DNA from: Allium sativum
Lineage: Eukaryota > Streptophyta > Magnoliopsida > Asparagales > Amaryllidaceae
Reading direction: 5' to 3'
Length of the DNA: 64,000 bases
NCBI GenBank assembly: GCA_030737875.1
Contig: CM060925.1
Location: forward strand, 479,693,514 to 479,757,513
In this document: positions 45,424 through 58,948 of the stretch, one piece after another
Layout: each line of letters opens with the position of its first letter
How positions within the stretch are numbered: position 1 is the first letter of the stretch
The notes under the pieces: model-generated
What the model was told of the DNA's origin: nothing
Databases searched by the model: none
Seen by the model: the letters and a program-made list of their open reading frames with translations, nothing else
Translations under genes and position numbers: made by a program

Positions 45424-46888
45424 CCAAACCACTCATACCCTAAACCAAATACTTCGTTCAGCGGACAATACTTTTTCCGCCACCACTATTTCTTCATAAC
45501 GTGAGAAAAACTATCTTCACAAAATCATAACAAATGATATAAATTTCTATAAATCTTCAAACATATATATTCACGTTCCTGGAATCACCCTCTTCAATTT
45601 CATATGCATTTTACATGGTTCGAATCTCATTTTCATCACCCCAGTTTTCCAGCGCGAGCTAGGGTTCATCGATTCGAGAGTTTTCATCGATTCGAGTATG
45701 ATATTTTGATTCCTAGCATCGAGTACCACTTGCGTTCAAATTGGGGTGAAATTCGAACATGATTTGGGTCGCACCCTGTACTGTTGGTGGCCTTCGAAGC
45801 TGGTTGACGCATTGAAGAAAGTGGTGTCGAGTTGAACAAGGATGGTATGGGTTTGTAGAGATTTTGGTGCTAAGTTGATTGGTGATTTTATTTTTAATTC
45901 TGAGGGATTGTGGAGGGAGCAGTTGAGATAGATTGTTTGAAAATGGTGTGTTAAAGAGAAGCTAAAACTGGAGAAACGCGAGGTAGTCTTTTGTTTCGAG
46001 CATAATGTAAGTTATATGGGAAAGTGGAGAATCAGATGAGAGGAATTTTCGTGATTTTTTTTTATTTTAAAATAACTGAAGAAGGAGTTCGAATTTGAGT
46101 TTTGGGAGGAAATGACTGCGTTTTGGGTGTGTAGAGTTCGGGTTTTCCAATTGAGGAAGGAGTGGAAATGGGCCATAGAATTTAAAAAGGAGATTGGGCT
46201 GGTTCTGGAAGGGTAAGGCCCAGTTTTATTAATAATGCTTAGTTTAATTTAATTAAATATATGCGTGAACTTGTAAATTACATAACTTTCTCACGCGGTG
46301 TCAGAATTGAACAAAACAAGATCCTTGGGATCGTATGGACGGTGGCTACACAATGGAACTGACTGGGATTGAATTGCAGCTCGTTACAATTTATAGTGAA
46401 ATAAATTGTCTGATCTGAATCAACGAAAATTATTGTTATTTAACGATGATCGGCCAATGTGAGTAAATCTCACTAACTCTGATCAATTTATATTTTTATA
46501 AATATAATCTAGTATTGATAAATGATAATTGATTGCTGAGTGTTGATTGTTTGGTTGAATTGCTGATGTATGAGTTGAAAATATAGATAATGATATATAT
46601 ATAACTCGTTAATTCAATATTGATTCTGTTTAGCGGAATATTTCATATTGAAATGAAATCGATGTTATTTATATTGTTCAACAACTGTGATGCAGGGAAA
46701 CAGGTTGGAGGGATCCAACTGGATTCCTCGATATTTATAATACTGTTTGTTTTCATATATTGTGATATATGATGTGATATATAATCTGTGATTGATTATG
46801 ATGACACTGGTCATGTTATTTGGTATTTTAAATATCATATGAAATACTGGAATGTAAAAAGGAAAATTTCAAAGTGAATATTGAAAAT

Positions 46889-47060
46889 AAAAGGATTTAT
46901 ATAAAATAAATAGAATTATATAAAAGGATTTATATAAAATAAATAGAATTATATAAAAGGATTTATATAGAATAAATAAAATTATATAAAAGAATTTATA
47001 TAAAATAAATAGAATTATATTAAAGGATTTATATAGAATTAATAGAATTACATAAAGGGA
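46889..47060 (+). repeat. 33-bp AT-rich tandem repeat in 5' LTR II
   Basis: About five units of the form AGGATTTATATAAAATAAAT plus AGAATTATATAAA. The partner tract in the 3' LTR is 53092-53290 with about six units. Confidence 0.85.
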
Positions 47061-49086
47061 ATTATAAATGCGATTTAAGTGTTAGAAATAAAAAGGAGAT
47101 TTGTATGAATAATTCTACAAATAAAAATATAAATAGAATTTTGGTTTGAGATACTGTTTTTAAATACAAAATCAAATTGTTTTGATTATATAAAGAAATA
47201 TTATTCACATTCAATGTGAAAAAGTTGATGAAAGTAAATATTTTGCAAATAAAATATTGTAAAGGAATTTGGGGTTTGAATTTGGAATTTAAATGGAATT
47301 ACTGAAATTAAAAAATGACTGGAAATTAGTTGAGTTGAATGGCTTTCTGGGTATCGATCTGATGTTGGTTTCGGCCTTCGGGGTTTATGCTTGGGAAGTT
47401 GTTCTCTTACTAGTTTACAGTTAGAGATTGATAGAGGTGGGAAGATATTAACGCATGAATCAGAAATGGAAATGTTTTCCAAAGTTAATAACATATATTT
47501 TCTAATTTCAGAAAATAAGGAATTTATGAATATATGGAAACGATAAATGTGAAATTGGGAAATGAAATGATGATTGATCGGTAAGATTTCCATTTGGGAA
47601 TACGACCGTTGTTTGTACACATGTTTTCCTTTGATAGTTAAATCATCAACTATCAAAGATATTGACCGTTTCCGTTGTCAATATGGAGAGACCGGGATCA
47701 GATATGTTATCTGAAAACCACTTTGTATAGCATTAGCGTTGCGAAGCAAATATGATGAAGATAATTGAAGACGGAGTTACGTAAGGACTGTTCAGTAAAT
47801 ACTAGGTAGAAATTTCCTAAGATGGATTTACAGAATAGTACCTTCAGTCTGTCCAGTCCCAGGACGACCTGTATGGAAGAATGTCTGATAGAGTATATTT
47901 AATAGATCGCGTAAGTTGATCTCTTCAAACGTATTTATGTTGGGTGGTAGATGAATTCATTTCTCTTAGTTGTATACCCATGGTGTTTTTGGGGAAATCA
48001 ATTTGTGATTTGGCGGGTATGACGATGTGACATTCAAAGTAAATAAATGTGTGATTCGTACGTATGGCCTCTAGCCTCACAACCGAGAAATGGTATAAAA
48101 TCGGGTAGGTCGCATGGCTAAGTGGTTAGCCGCCAATTAGGGTGTATTGTTATCTGATTTAGATAAATTCCATTTACTTCTATAATCTATTTCAATGTTG
48201 TCCCTTTCGAGAAACAGTTGCTGATCCCAACTGTTGGTGATAATACATTCGGTACACTCAAGCGAAATGAGTGGGCAGTCATGTTTAGCCTGGGTTACAA
48301 GATGTTCTTGTTGAACCCGGTGTATTTCCCTCTAGAGATACACTGTCGGAAGGTAGTCCCATACCTTGCTAGTTGGAATTCATTACCCAATAAGCGCCTA
48401 CGGTTTTTGATTATATATTATGTATGTGGAACGTGAGATGAAAGCGTTCTGCTAGAGGATTATTATATTGTGGTTGATAGACACTATTTTAATATCAAAA
48501 GAATTTTGATATAAAAGATCATTATTTCCTGCAAAAGTATTTTTGATGTTAAATCAAATGATTTGGATTTTCATTGGGGAAAAACCCATTCTGTTATACG
48601 ACGTGGTCTTTTGAGATATCGTTTAATTGCTCAAACTGTTTTAAATTGTTTTACTCATACCAGTCCCATGACTGACCCAGAGTTTTTTTTTTTTTGCTTT
48701 ACCCTAAACTCTTGGGTGCCCAATTTTGTATGGGCAGTCAAGTAGTCGGGATTTTTCAGATACTGAGAGCTTGGAGCAAGAGGCTTCAGGATTATATAGA
48801 TATTGTTATTTCCGCTGTGTTGTAGGTGTTATACTCTGATAATGTTACCATATACATATACTGATTTTATTTCAAAGTTGTGTCTATTATATATTGTTCG
48901 TTCCGCTGTGAGATTCGTGTTTACTCTGATGTTGTATGTTCTTCTCCTTCTTCTATTCTAAGTTTCTATCTTATCTATTCTCACCATTTAATTTCTTTCA
49001 TGGACTATCCAGTGTTTTCAGTTCTTGGATGTTTGACATGGCGTTGTATGCCGATATCCAAGGTCGCAAATTCCCCGGGTCGTTAG

Positions 49087-49097
49087 TGGTATCAGAG
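49087..49097 (+). promoter_or_regulatory. Initiator-Met primer site, element II
   Basis: TGGTATCAGAG directly follows the LTR end. The two usual spacer bases are lost. Confidence 0.85.
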
Positions 49098-50523
49098 TAT
49101 TAGGTTAAGTAATTACCTTGGCTCTGTGGCGTGACTCAGTAGAGATGGGGTTAGCAATACCGTTGATTGAGTTGAGTGTGTATATATATGAGCGCATATT
49201 TGTTTATTCAATATAAAAATTGTTTTATATTATGGAGATTTATTGATCGAGTTGTTTATAAGTTCTGGTCGATCAGTTTGATCCACTGTATCGGTAGGAG
49301 TTTATAAACACTTGAATAGGATGAATCGATACGGTATGTTTTGAAAAGAGGGTAAATGAAATAATTTCACCCAAAATATATTTTGATATAAAAAAAGCAT
49401 AGATATTTGAAATATTATAGTATATTGGATATATTGGTTGTTATTATAATCAGATACGATTATAATTGAAACGGTTATGTAAATAACCAATCAAAATTCG
49501 TATAAGTGTTACGAAATGAATTAAATTTAAATCAGAATTGAAATTAGAACCCTGGAAATTTGGAAAGGTGTTTGTAAATGGATTTGGGATTAATATATGA
49601 GAGTTTTAAAATCCTAGGAGATTTTAAATTGTTTTACAAGCATTGTAAACGGTATTTTGAATTGTATTTCAAAATAGAAGTGTTTAGAAATGGTTTTGAA
49701 AGTGATACAGTATTGAACTCACTTCGGTCGCTGGGAAACAATTCTGATGATGATCCGAACATCATCGGTATTCATTTTCGAGTTTCTAAGTGATGAATTA
49801 CTACCAAAGTTATTGATTTCAAATTGTTTTGGAAAAAACAAGCTTTTTGAATCTTGAAAGGGAAGTTTGATTTTTGATATGGTAAACTGTTTAAAACCCC
49901 CCAGGATTGTTTGATTTGAAAACAAATTAAATTAGAATTTGTGAAAGAAAATCGAAAAATAAGATACAGGAAAAATTGGATAGTGAGATAGGAATCTGGA
50001 ATTTTGTTGAATTTGTTTGATGAGTTAAGGGTTTGGAATCGAGGATGGAACCCGAGTTTGAAATGTTATTATGGTTTGGATATCAACGAATAATTAGTTG
50101 AGAATAAATTGATTGGTGATCAATTGGAATGGATATATTGGTATATGCAGAATTGGTAACAGGTGGGAATGATATAATGATATGCCCGACAAAAAGGTAC
50201 AGGTTTATATTTCATATGGTATGAGATTTTTGTGAGCCAAATTGGCTGTTTGATTTTCTTTTTGGATTGGAAAAGGCCTAGAGAGGCGAGTTGTAGTTGT
50301 AACGATTGAGTCGTACAAAGGAGGTGCTGGGGAAATTTTTCGAAAATTTAAGGTGTTAGAAAATTTTCAAGAATTTTTGAAAATTTTCGTTAATAGAATA
50401 AATTAATATTTTAACTGGAATAAACTGGTTCAGTGAAACTAGAGTTTAAAAGTAAATAAATAATTTTTAACCCAGTTGGTGGAGTTTGTTTTCTACCTTC
50501 GCAATTTCAAGGACGAAATTATT
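49098..50523 (+). other. Internal region of element II, non-coding
   Basis: No gag or pol motif. It is collinear with the internal region of element I. The 3' end has the chromovirus signature AATTTCAAGGACGAAATT. Confidence 0.8.
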
Positions 50524-50538
50524 TTAAGGGGGGAAGAA
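50524..50538 (+). promoter_or_regulatory. Polypurine tract of element II
   Basis: TTAAGGGGGGAAGAA precedes TGTAACGACC. Confidence 0.85.
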
Positions 50539-52775
50539 TGTAACGACCCGTATTTTGACGGTATAATAATTTATTTATTTATTATTTAAATAGTGATTTA
50601 GAGATTTAAATGGTTATTTAATTAAATAATATTGAATATTTAATTAATATAAATAATAGAATAATATATTTAATTCTGAAATAGTGGAATTAACAATATT
50701 GTGTGAATTGGATTATTTATAATATTTAATTCAGCTTAGAATTTTATTATATTAACGAATATACTTTAATAACGACAGTTTGAACGTATAATTATAATCG
50801 AGCCCGTAATGGCGTGGTAGTTCATAATTTGGCGATTCGATCTTTAATTGAATATACAGAATCCGTTTTAAGCCGGATTTCTGTGAAACAAGAAACGTTC
50901 AGAGCTGGTGAACTATGTTTTGCTAATGGAAGAGAAAAATCGAGATTCCGTCGTGTAGATTTTGAGTTATATCCAAATCAAATTTTAAAATAGTTGCTAT
51001 GGAATTCCTTTATAATCATAACGATTTATTTATATTATAAAAGAAATTTCATTATAAATCGAATATCGATTTAATCGGGATTTGAAATGTCGAGTTATAA
51101 ATTCAGATAGGAATATTTTGGTGTTGTATTATATTCTATGTGAATATATACGATCATATTTATGTATAAATATTAAATTTAATAATTTAAATATATTTAT
51201 ATTTAAATGGATTTATTTAGAGCTTTAAAAATAGCTATTTTTGCAAATGACCTACGTTTTTGATGAAACTAATTTTGTTGGATCAGGAATATTAAATTAT
51301 TGCTAGATTTCAATTTTCGTAATTTTTGGAGTCAGTATGTGGCCGTACGAAATTTTAATGTAAAAAATAGTCAATAATTTGACTTTAAAAATACGCTGTG
51401 TGAGCATACAGATTCAGAATTCGACGAAACAAGTTTCGTTGGGTCCGTAATGTCGAACTATAGTGGTGTGTCCATTTTTATCGAATTTGGATGTTGCATG
51501 TGATCATAGAAATTTTTAGACGATAAATATCGACAGCGATTGGTTATAAATTAATATAATAATCAAATATAAAAATAATACAATTATTCTATAAAACTTA
51601 TACCACTTATACCCTAAACCAAATACTTCATTCAGCGGTCAATACTTTTTCTGCCGACACTGTTTCTTCATAACGTGAGAAAAACTATCTTCACAAAATC
51701 ATAACAAATGATATAAATTTCTATAAATCTTCAAACGTATATATTCACGTTCCTGGAATCACCCTCTTCAATTCCATATGCAATTTACATGGTTCGAATC
51801 TCGTTTTCATCACCCCAGTTTTCCAACGCGAGCTAGAGTTCATCGATTCGAGAGTTTGAGTAATCGATTCGTAATTCGAGTATGATATTTTGATTCCTGG
51901 CATCGAGTACCACTTGCGTTCAAACTGGGGTGAAATTCGAACATGAATTGGTTCGCACCTTGTATTGTTGGTGGCCTTCGTAGCTGGTCGATGCGTTGAA
52001 GAAAGTGGTGTCAAGTTGAACAAGGATGGTATGGATTTGTAGAGATTTTGGTACTAAGTTGAATGGTGATTTTATTTTTAATTCTAGGGGATTGGGGAGG
52101 GAGTAGTTGAGATCGAATGTTTGAAAATGGCATGTTAAAGAGAAGCTGAAATTGGAGAATGTGAGGCAGTCGTCTGGTTCGAGCATGATGTAAGTTATAT
52201 GGGAAAGTGGAGAATTAGATGAGAGGAATTTTCGTGATTTTTGTTTGATTTTAAAATAACTAAAGAAGGAGTTCAAATTTGAGTTTTGGGAGGAAATGGC
52301 TGTGTTCTGGGTGCGTGGAGTTCGGGTTTTCCAATTGAGGAAGGAGTGAAAATGGGCCATGGAATTTAAAAAGGGGATTGTGCCGGTTCTTGAAGGATAA
52401 GGCCCAGTTTTATTAATAATGTTCAGTTTAATTTAATTAAATATATGCATGAACTTGTAAAATACATAACTTCCTCATACGGTGTCAGAATTGAACAAAA
52501 CAAAATCCATTGGGATTGTATGGACGGTGACTACACAACGGAACTAACTAGGAGTGAATTGGAGCTCGTTACAATTTATAGTGAAATAAATTGTCAGATC
52601 TGAATAAACAACAATTATCGTTATTTAACGATGATCGTCCAATGTGAGTAAATCTCACTAACTCTGATCAATTTATATTTTTATAAATATAATCTAGTAA
52701 TGATAAATGATAATTGATTGTTGTGTGTTGATTGTTTGGTTGAATTGCTGATGTATGAGTTGAAATTATAGATAA

Positions 52776-52811
<36 letters not shown>

Positions 52812-55322
52812 TTAATCAAATATTGATTCTGTTTATCGGAATATTTCATATTGAAATGAAATCAATGTTATTTATATTGTTTAACATCTGTGATGCAGGG
52901 AAACAGGTTGGAGGGATCCAACTGGATTCCTCAATATTTATAATACTGTTTGTTTTCATATATTGTGATATCTGATGTGATATATAATCTGTGATTGATT
53001 ATAATGACACTGGTCATGTTATTTGGTGTTTTAAATATCACATGAAATACTAGAATGTAAAAAGGAAATTTTCAAGGTGAATATTGAAAATAAAAGGAAT
53101 TATATAAAATAAATAGAATTATATAATAGGATTTATATAAAATAATTATAATTATAAAAAAGGATTTATATGAAATAAATAGAATTATACAAAAGGATTT
53201 ATATAAAATAAATAGAATTATATACAAGGATTTATATAGAATAAATAGAATTATATAAAAGGATTTATATAGAATTAATAGAATTATATAAAGGGAATTA
53301 ATAATGAGATTTAAGTGTTAGAAATAAAAAGGAGATTTGTATGAATAATTCTACATATAAAAATATAAATAGAATTTAGGTTTGAGACATTGTTTTTAAA
53401 TACGAAATCAAACTGTTTTGATTATATAAAGAAATATTATTCACATTCTATGCGAAAAAGTTGATGAAAGTAAATATTTTGCAAATAAAATATTATAAAG
53501 GAATTTGAGGTTTGAATTTGGAATTTAAATGGAATTACTGAAATTAGAAACTAACTGGAAATTAGTTGAGTTGAATGGCTTTCTGGGTATCGATCTGATG
53601 TTGGTTTCGACCTTCGGGATTTATGCTTGGGAAGTTGTTCTCTTACTAGTTTACAGTTAGAGACTGATAGAGGTAGGAAGATATTGATGCGTGAATCAGA
53701 AATGGAAACGTTTTCCAAAGTTAATAACATACATTTTCTAATTTTAGAAAATAAGGAATTTATGAATATATGGAAACGGTAAATGGGAAATTGGCAAATG
53801 AAATGATGATTGATCGGTAAGATTTCTATTTGGGAATACGACCATTGTTTGTACACATGTTTTCCTTTGATAGTTAAATCACCGACTATCAAAGATTTTG
53901 ACCGTTTCCGTTGTCAATACGGAGAGACCGGGATTAGATATATTATTTGAAAAACACTCGGTATGGCATTAGTGTTGCGAATCAAATATTATGAAGATAA
54001 TTGAAGACGGAGTTATGCAAGGCCTGTTCAGTAAATCCTAGGTAGAAATTTCCTAAGATGGATTTACAGAATAGTACCTTCGGTCTGTCCAGTTCCAGGA
54101 CCTGTATGGAAGAATGTCTGACAGTGTATATTTAATAGATCACATAAGTTGATCTCTTCAAACGTATTTACGTTTGGTGGCGGAGGAATTCATTTCTCTT
54201 AGCTGTATACCATGGTATTGTTAGGGAAATCAATTTGTGATTTAGCGGGTATGACGATGTGACATTCAATGTAAATAAAGGTGTGATCCGTACGTATGGC
54301 CTCTAGCCTCACAACCGAGAAATGGTATAAAATCAGGTTGGTCGCATGGCTAAGTGGTTTGCTGCCAATTAGGGTGTATTGTCACATGATCTAGAGAAAT
54401 TCCATTTACTTTTATAATCTATTTCGATGCTGTCCCTTTCGGGAAATGGTTGTTGATCCCAACCGTTGGTGATAATACATTTGGTACACTCAAGCGAAAT
54501 GAGTGAGCGGTCATGTTTAGCCTGGGTTACAAGATATTCTTGTTGAACCAGGTGTATTTCCCTCTAGAGATACACTATCGGAAGGTGGTCCCATACCTTG
54601 CCAGTTGGAATTCATTACCCAATAAGAGCCTGCAGTTTTTGATTATATATTATGCATGTGGAACATGAGATGAAAGCGTTCTGCTAGATGATTATTATAT
54701 TGTGGTTGATAGACACTATTATAATATCAAAAGAATTTTGATATAAAAGATCATTGTTTCCTACAAAAGGATTTTTGATGATAAATCAAATGATTTGGAT
54801 TTTCATAAGGGAAAAACCCGTTTCGTTATTTGACATGGTCTTATAAGATATCGTTTAATTGCTCAAACTGTTTTAAATTGTTTTACTCACACCAATCTCA
54901 TGACTGGCCCAGAGTTTGTTTTGTTTTTGCTATACCCTAAACTCTTGGGTGCCTAATTTTGTATGGGCAGTCAAGTAGTCGGGATTTTTCAGATACTTAG
55001 CGCTTGGAGCAGGAGGCTTCAGGATTATATAGATATTGTTATTTCCGCTGTGTTGTAAGTGGTGTACTCTGATAATGTTACTGTATACATATACTGATTT
55101 TATTTCAAAGTTATGTATCTATTATATATTGTTCGTTCCGCTGTGAGATTCGTGTTTACTCTGATGTTGTATGTTCTTCTCCTTCTTCTATTCTAAGTTT
55201 CTATCTTATTTATTCTCACCCTCTAATTTCTTTCATGGACTATCCAGTGTTTTCGGTTCTTGGATGTTCGACATGGTATAGTATGCTGATATCCAAAGTC
55301 GCAAATTCCCTGGGTCATTACA
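50539..55322 (+). repeat. 3' LTR of large-LTR element II
   Basis: A 4,784-bp unit, collinear with 44342-49086, ending GGGTCATTACA. It has an expanded (AT)n at 52779-52809 and the 33-bp repeat tract 53092-53290. Frames such as 51920-52360 (minus) are LTR sequence without domains. Confidence 0.9.
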
Positions 55323-55386
55323 GGAACCATGCCCCGACACTATGACTTATGTATAAGCAGTAGTCTAACCCTCGGTAGAATGTATT

Positions 55387-58188
55387 TTATTCATCTGAGT
55401 AGAAAGAAGTGGAGGAATGATGAATTGCAGCGCGCAATATCCCATCGACTTTTCGCACCTTCTCTATGACCGCACATGAATCTTGTGAAGGTTTAGGCTG
55501 CCACTTTAGAGCTTGATCGAAAGCCTTGTCCATCGCATGAAGTTTTTTATTTTCCTTCCTCAAGTCAAAGGCGTCTTTGCGCAAGGACTGTTTATCCTTT
55601 TGTAATTGCCTAATTTTTGGAGTATAAAAGTCAGTATGAGGAGTGTTACCCTCAATCCCCTTCCTATTATAAAAACTTTTCATATTGGACTTAGCCTGTC
55701 TATACCACCTGACAGCAAAGGAATAATCCATTCCATAGGGAAAGTCTCCTATCTCAAACTCCAAAGAATCAGGTCCCATCGGAGCCTGCGAAACGCCAGA
55801 AGAGGGGATCCTAAGAATGCATCTGAAGACAGTACCCCACTCTTTACATTTTACTACTATGTCTTTGTATCTCTCCTCTAAGTCCATAGCTTGACGTTAA
55901 AGTTTGTCCTTTTCTTCACCAAAATCGATAGAAGGATTCGTCATTATACTCCTCTTTGCTTCAAGGATGTCTTTATCCTTTTGCCTTATTTGGGCCTCCA
56001 ATACACTTATTTGTTCTATCAAACATTGCGTAAATTGCTCCCCTGACAAAGCGGGCCCACCACCAATGTCGGTGAGGGAAATTCCTTGAAAAATCTGCTG
56101 AACGCAAAGTAAGCAAAATACCTGTATCTACGAAAGAGCAAGTGTCCTCGGATGAATTTTCCTGTTTATATAAACAAATAAGCTACCTTTTGCGAGATTT
56201 ATTGCTAGAAAACATCATTATTTGAACCCCAGAGATGCATGTAACAGGAAATAAAAGGTAAAAATGAATATAATTCACGTCCAAACGCGTTGTTGTCAAC
56301 TAAAAAGAATACTACAAAGTTATTTTCTTTCCCCAGTATTCTTTTCGATCATGTTACATATTAACTTTACATGATAAGTTGTATGTTTCTTTAATATCAC
56401 CTCCCTGTCATTCACCAAGAAGTTGAGAGACAACTGAGTGTACTTCATATAGATATGTTTGAGCTCCTTCAAGAAGCGTTCCCTGTCCGATTTATAAGGA
56501 GGCCTTGTAAGAAATTCCCTCCTCAGCTTAGAGAGAGAATGAAGGTCATCCTTGAAAACAGGGTAACCAGCAAAAACAGAATTTCCATCACCATAAGAAC
56601 AAGTCATCAAGGGCCAACTTCTATAAGTAAAGAAAGAATTCAGAAACTGAGATTTGTACCTGAGGAATAGGGGAGGCTATGTGCATCACCTGTTCTCTTT
56701 CATCATGCTCCAAAAGATTGACTCCCTCTTCAAACCCACCATCTTCGCGCGAACCACCTACATTACCACCTTCTATATGCGAAATAAAATTTTCATTATC
56801 TACATACATTAAACAGTCAAGTAGCTTTTCGACAAACAAAAGATCCTCAACCCTTGCCTTCCTCCCTTTAGAAACCTCAGCATCCCAATTTGAAGCAATA
56901 ACACCCCCTCCCCCCCAAGATTCTATTTCGAAGGGATGAGGGAAGAGAAGGAAAGTTCATACCAGGGAACTCGCCAAACTTATCACGGTAAACTAAAAAG
57001 AGAGCCTTTTCATAACAATCAGACATCATGTCTGGGAAATGCACCCTCAAAAACAAGGAAATCCGATCCCGAGTCTCGTAAACTATCCTCCTGGCATTAG
57101 AAAGAATTGCTTCCCTTGTTTTTAATTTCCCTGCATGCTTCGTCAACATATCCGACTACTCGCGCCTGAGGGTTGACACTTTAGCAACCAAGGAATTGTT
57201 GTCATCCCTTTCCCTCTCAAGGCATTCCGTCAGTCGGCTATAGATCTCTTTATTGCTACTCTTCACAGAGGTTAAATCAAGAAGCTTAGACTTTGACATG
57301 GTCTTCTCTTCTTGAAGTTCTTTTTTCTCTTGGGATAAGGAGGTAGTTGTCGCCCTGGCAGCGTACCAATTCCTGAATATCTAAAAAAGGGAAAGAGAAT
57401 GGTATGGTGTTAGACCTTACATCAATAAGGCGAATGGAATTTTTTTAGGGAAGTAAGATTATAAACCAAAAGTTGTCGTTTAACAAGATCAAGGAAAAAC
57501 ATAGACCATTTTTTGGAAGCAAGTTCCGGAACAGTTGAAACATCAATAGAGGGTAAAACAATCCGATTATCTTGTCAAAATCCAAGGCCTGAAAAGAAAG
57601 ACTCGTGGAGTCACATAGCCGATAAGGCTCATGCTCCCCTAAATCCGAATCTCCATGAGAATCAGATCTTAGGAACTAGTAACAAAATCACTTCCTATAG
57701 TCTCCATTGAAGAAGGGAAGACATTATGAAAACTTCCAAAAAAAGGTGCAAGAGGGGTATGCAGTAGCCGATGGCAAGGTGGCTCAACAATTCCAACCCC
57801 AGAAGAACGTGAAACAAAATTTGCCCTCTTATGATCTCTTAAAAGACCACTATTGAGGGCCGAAACAGATCTCTTCTTATACAAAAATTCAGGATGGCAA
57901 AAACCACGGAAGGACGGTATGAACAATCCACAAGAAAGACAGAGCGAGAGAGAGAGAAGGTTGCTCTAGAAGATCTTGTCCCAAAGGTGAAGAGATGCGC
58001 CCACCAGGAATGTTCGTGAATAGCAGGGCAGAGAGCTGGTTCAAGGCACCTGGGGCTTCACCTATGGCACTATTCATTTGAAACCCTTTCACTCTACGCT
58101 TTTCCTCCGTCAGACAAAGCCCGAATTTGCTCGGGATGGAATCACCAATTTGTGAAGTCTCAAACATAGCTCTGCCAGGTGATACCAT
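55387..58188 (-). pseudogene. Antisense gene of the host element, multi-exon, coiled coil
   Basis: The minus-strand blocks, in transcript order, are as follows. First is a start-like region at 58188-57889 (MVSPGRAMFETSQIG). A Ser/Arg-containing frame follows at 57926-57669, then a coiled-coil exon at about 57380-56963 (acceptor ATATTCAG; one TAG near 57163; then YETRDRISLFLRVHFPDMM and KFGEFPG). A candidate intron at 56866-56962 (donor GTATGA, acceptor CTAAAG) keeps the phase. Next is exon 56865-56660 (LLDCLMYVDNENF, acidic, donor CAG/GTACAA). Frame 56610-56320 has no recognised motif. Frame 56089-55387 has two coils and one TAA (55897-55899). The PF04195 domain of the other Tat copies is not recognisable. 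Position and strand match the Tat antisense gene. Exon structure is inferred. Confidence 0.6.
56866..56962 (-). other. Candidate intron in the host-element antisense gene
   Basis: The donor CCCTG/GTATGA and acceptor TTTCTAAAG/GG bracket 97 bp. Joining the flanks keeps one frame. The alternative acceptor ten bases upstream would give a stop, which supports this choice. Confidence 0.5.
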
Positions 58189-58937
58189 AACATAAATATG
58201 TATTTTAGTCTAATTTTCGATTAATGATTATACACAAACACCACACAGACATACAAGTAAATTGAAATTTCGTTATCCTATGAGACAACAATCTTTGCTG
58301 GAAAAATTGATGTCATCGTGTTGGATTACCTACTATTACGCATTATTTGTTTGCGTAAATATTACTTCCAAAAGCCCAAATAATAGATAGCGATGGGTAT
58401 GACTCCGTAAAAGGTCGCCATAAATCACCAGTTCAGACAATTAGGAAGAGTTTAATTTTACGTTAGAATCATCCATTCCCAATTCGAAGTATAATCCCAA
58501 TCGGTAATTAGAATTCAAACAGGAATACTTACTACTAGATGGATCTGAAATCCTAGGGAGGTAGTATGGCAAATTTCGATGAACAATAATCTTGCTTTAG
58601 TGAAATGTTATGCAGGAAAAAGGAGGAGAGAGAAAGGAAAAAGAAAATTCCTTTTTCAAAAAAAAGGAGAAGAGAGAAAAAGAAAAAGGTCCACTTGCAT
58701 CTCAAACGCACATCTGAGGCCAAATCAACAAACAAGATTCATACGAAGAAAACAGAAACGTTGGCCGAGGGTAAAAGAAGAAAGAAAGAAGAATTTGTAT
58801 TTAGAATCTAGAGATGATCAAGACGCCCATAAGGAGAGTAACCAACGCACCCAACTGAGGGAAATCAGGAGATATAGGAATAGTACCTTAGAAAAAGATA
58901 AAAGCTTGACTTGAAAAGTCGAAGATTCCCCTTTACT
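58189..58937 (+). other. Host-element 3' internal region
   Basis: Non-coding. A strongly purine-rich stretch (GGAGGAGAGAGAAAGG type) lies at 58615-58800. Short plus frames there are Lys/Arg/Glu low complexity. The antisense promoter should lie here, but I see no clear TATA box. Confidence 0.5.
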
Positions 58938-58948
58938 AGTAGGGAAAA
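58938..58948 (+). promoter_or_regulatory. Polypurine tract of the host element
   Basis: TAGTAGGGAAAA-type tract directly before the 3' LTR start at 58949. Confidence 0.65.

Larger units (their letters stand above)
44342..49086 (+). repeat. 5' LTR of large-LTR element II
   Basis: It starts TGTAACGACCCG. The end is slightly damaged (GGTCGTTAG directly before the primer site, lacking the expected ACA). A good TATA box, CTATAAATACC, lies at 45415-45425 and is followed by a leader-like CTAAACC stretch, placing the transcript start about 1.1 kb into the LTR. Confidence 0.88.
44342..55322 (+). mobile_element. Large-LTR non-autonomous element II (LARD-like)
   Basis: LTRs of 4.74 and 4.78 kb enclose 1,452 bp without coding capacity. 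The perfect target duplication GGAAC lies at 44337-44341 and 55323-55327. It belongs to the same family as element I (same TGTAAYGACCCG start, many shared blocks) but to a distinct subfamily, with a 1.0-kb segment around 44850-45950 not evident in element I. Confidence 0.9.

Noticed and set aside
57513..57710. Plus frame inside the host-element antisense gene
   Set aside because: Shadow of the minus-strand frames, no motif of its own.
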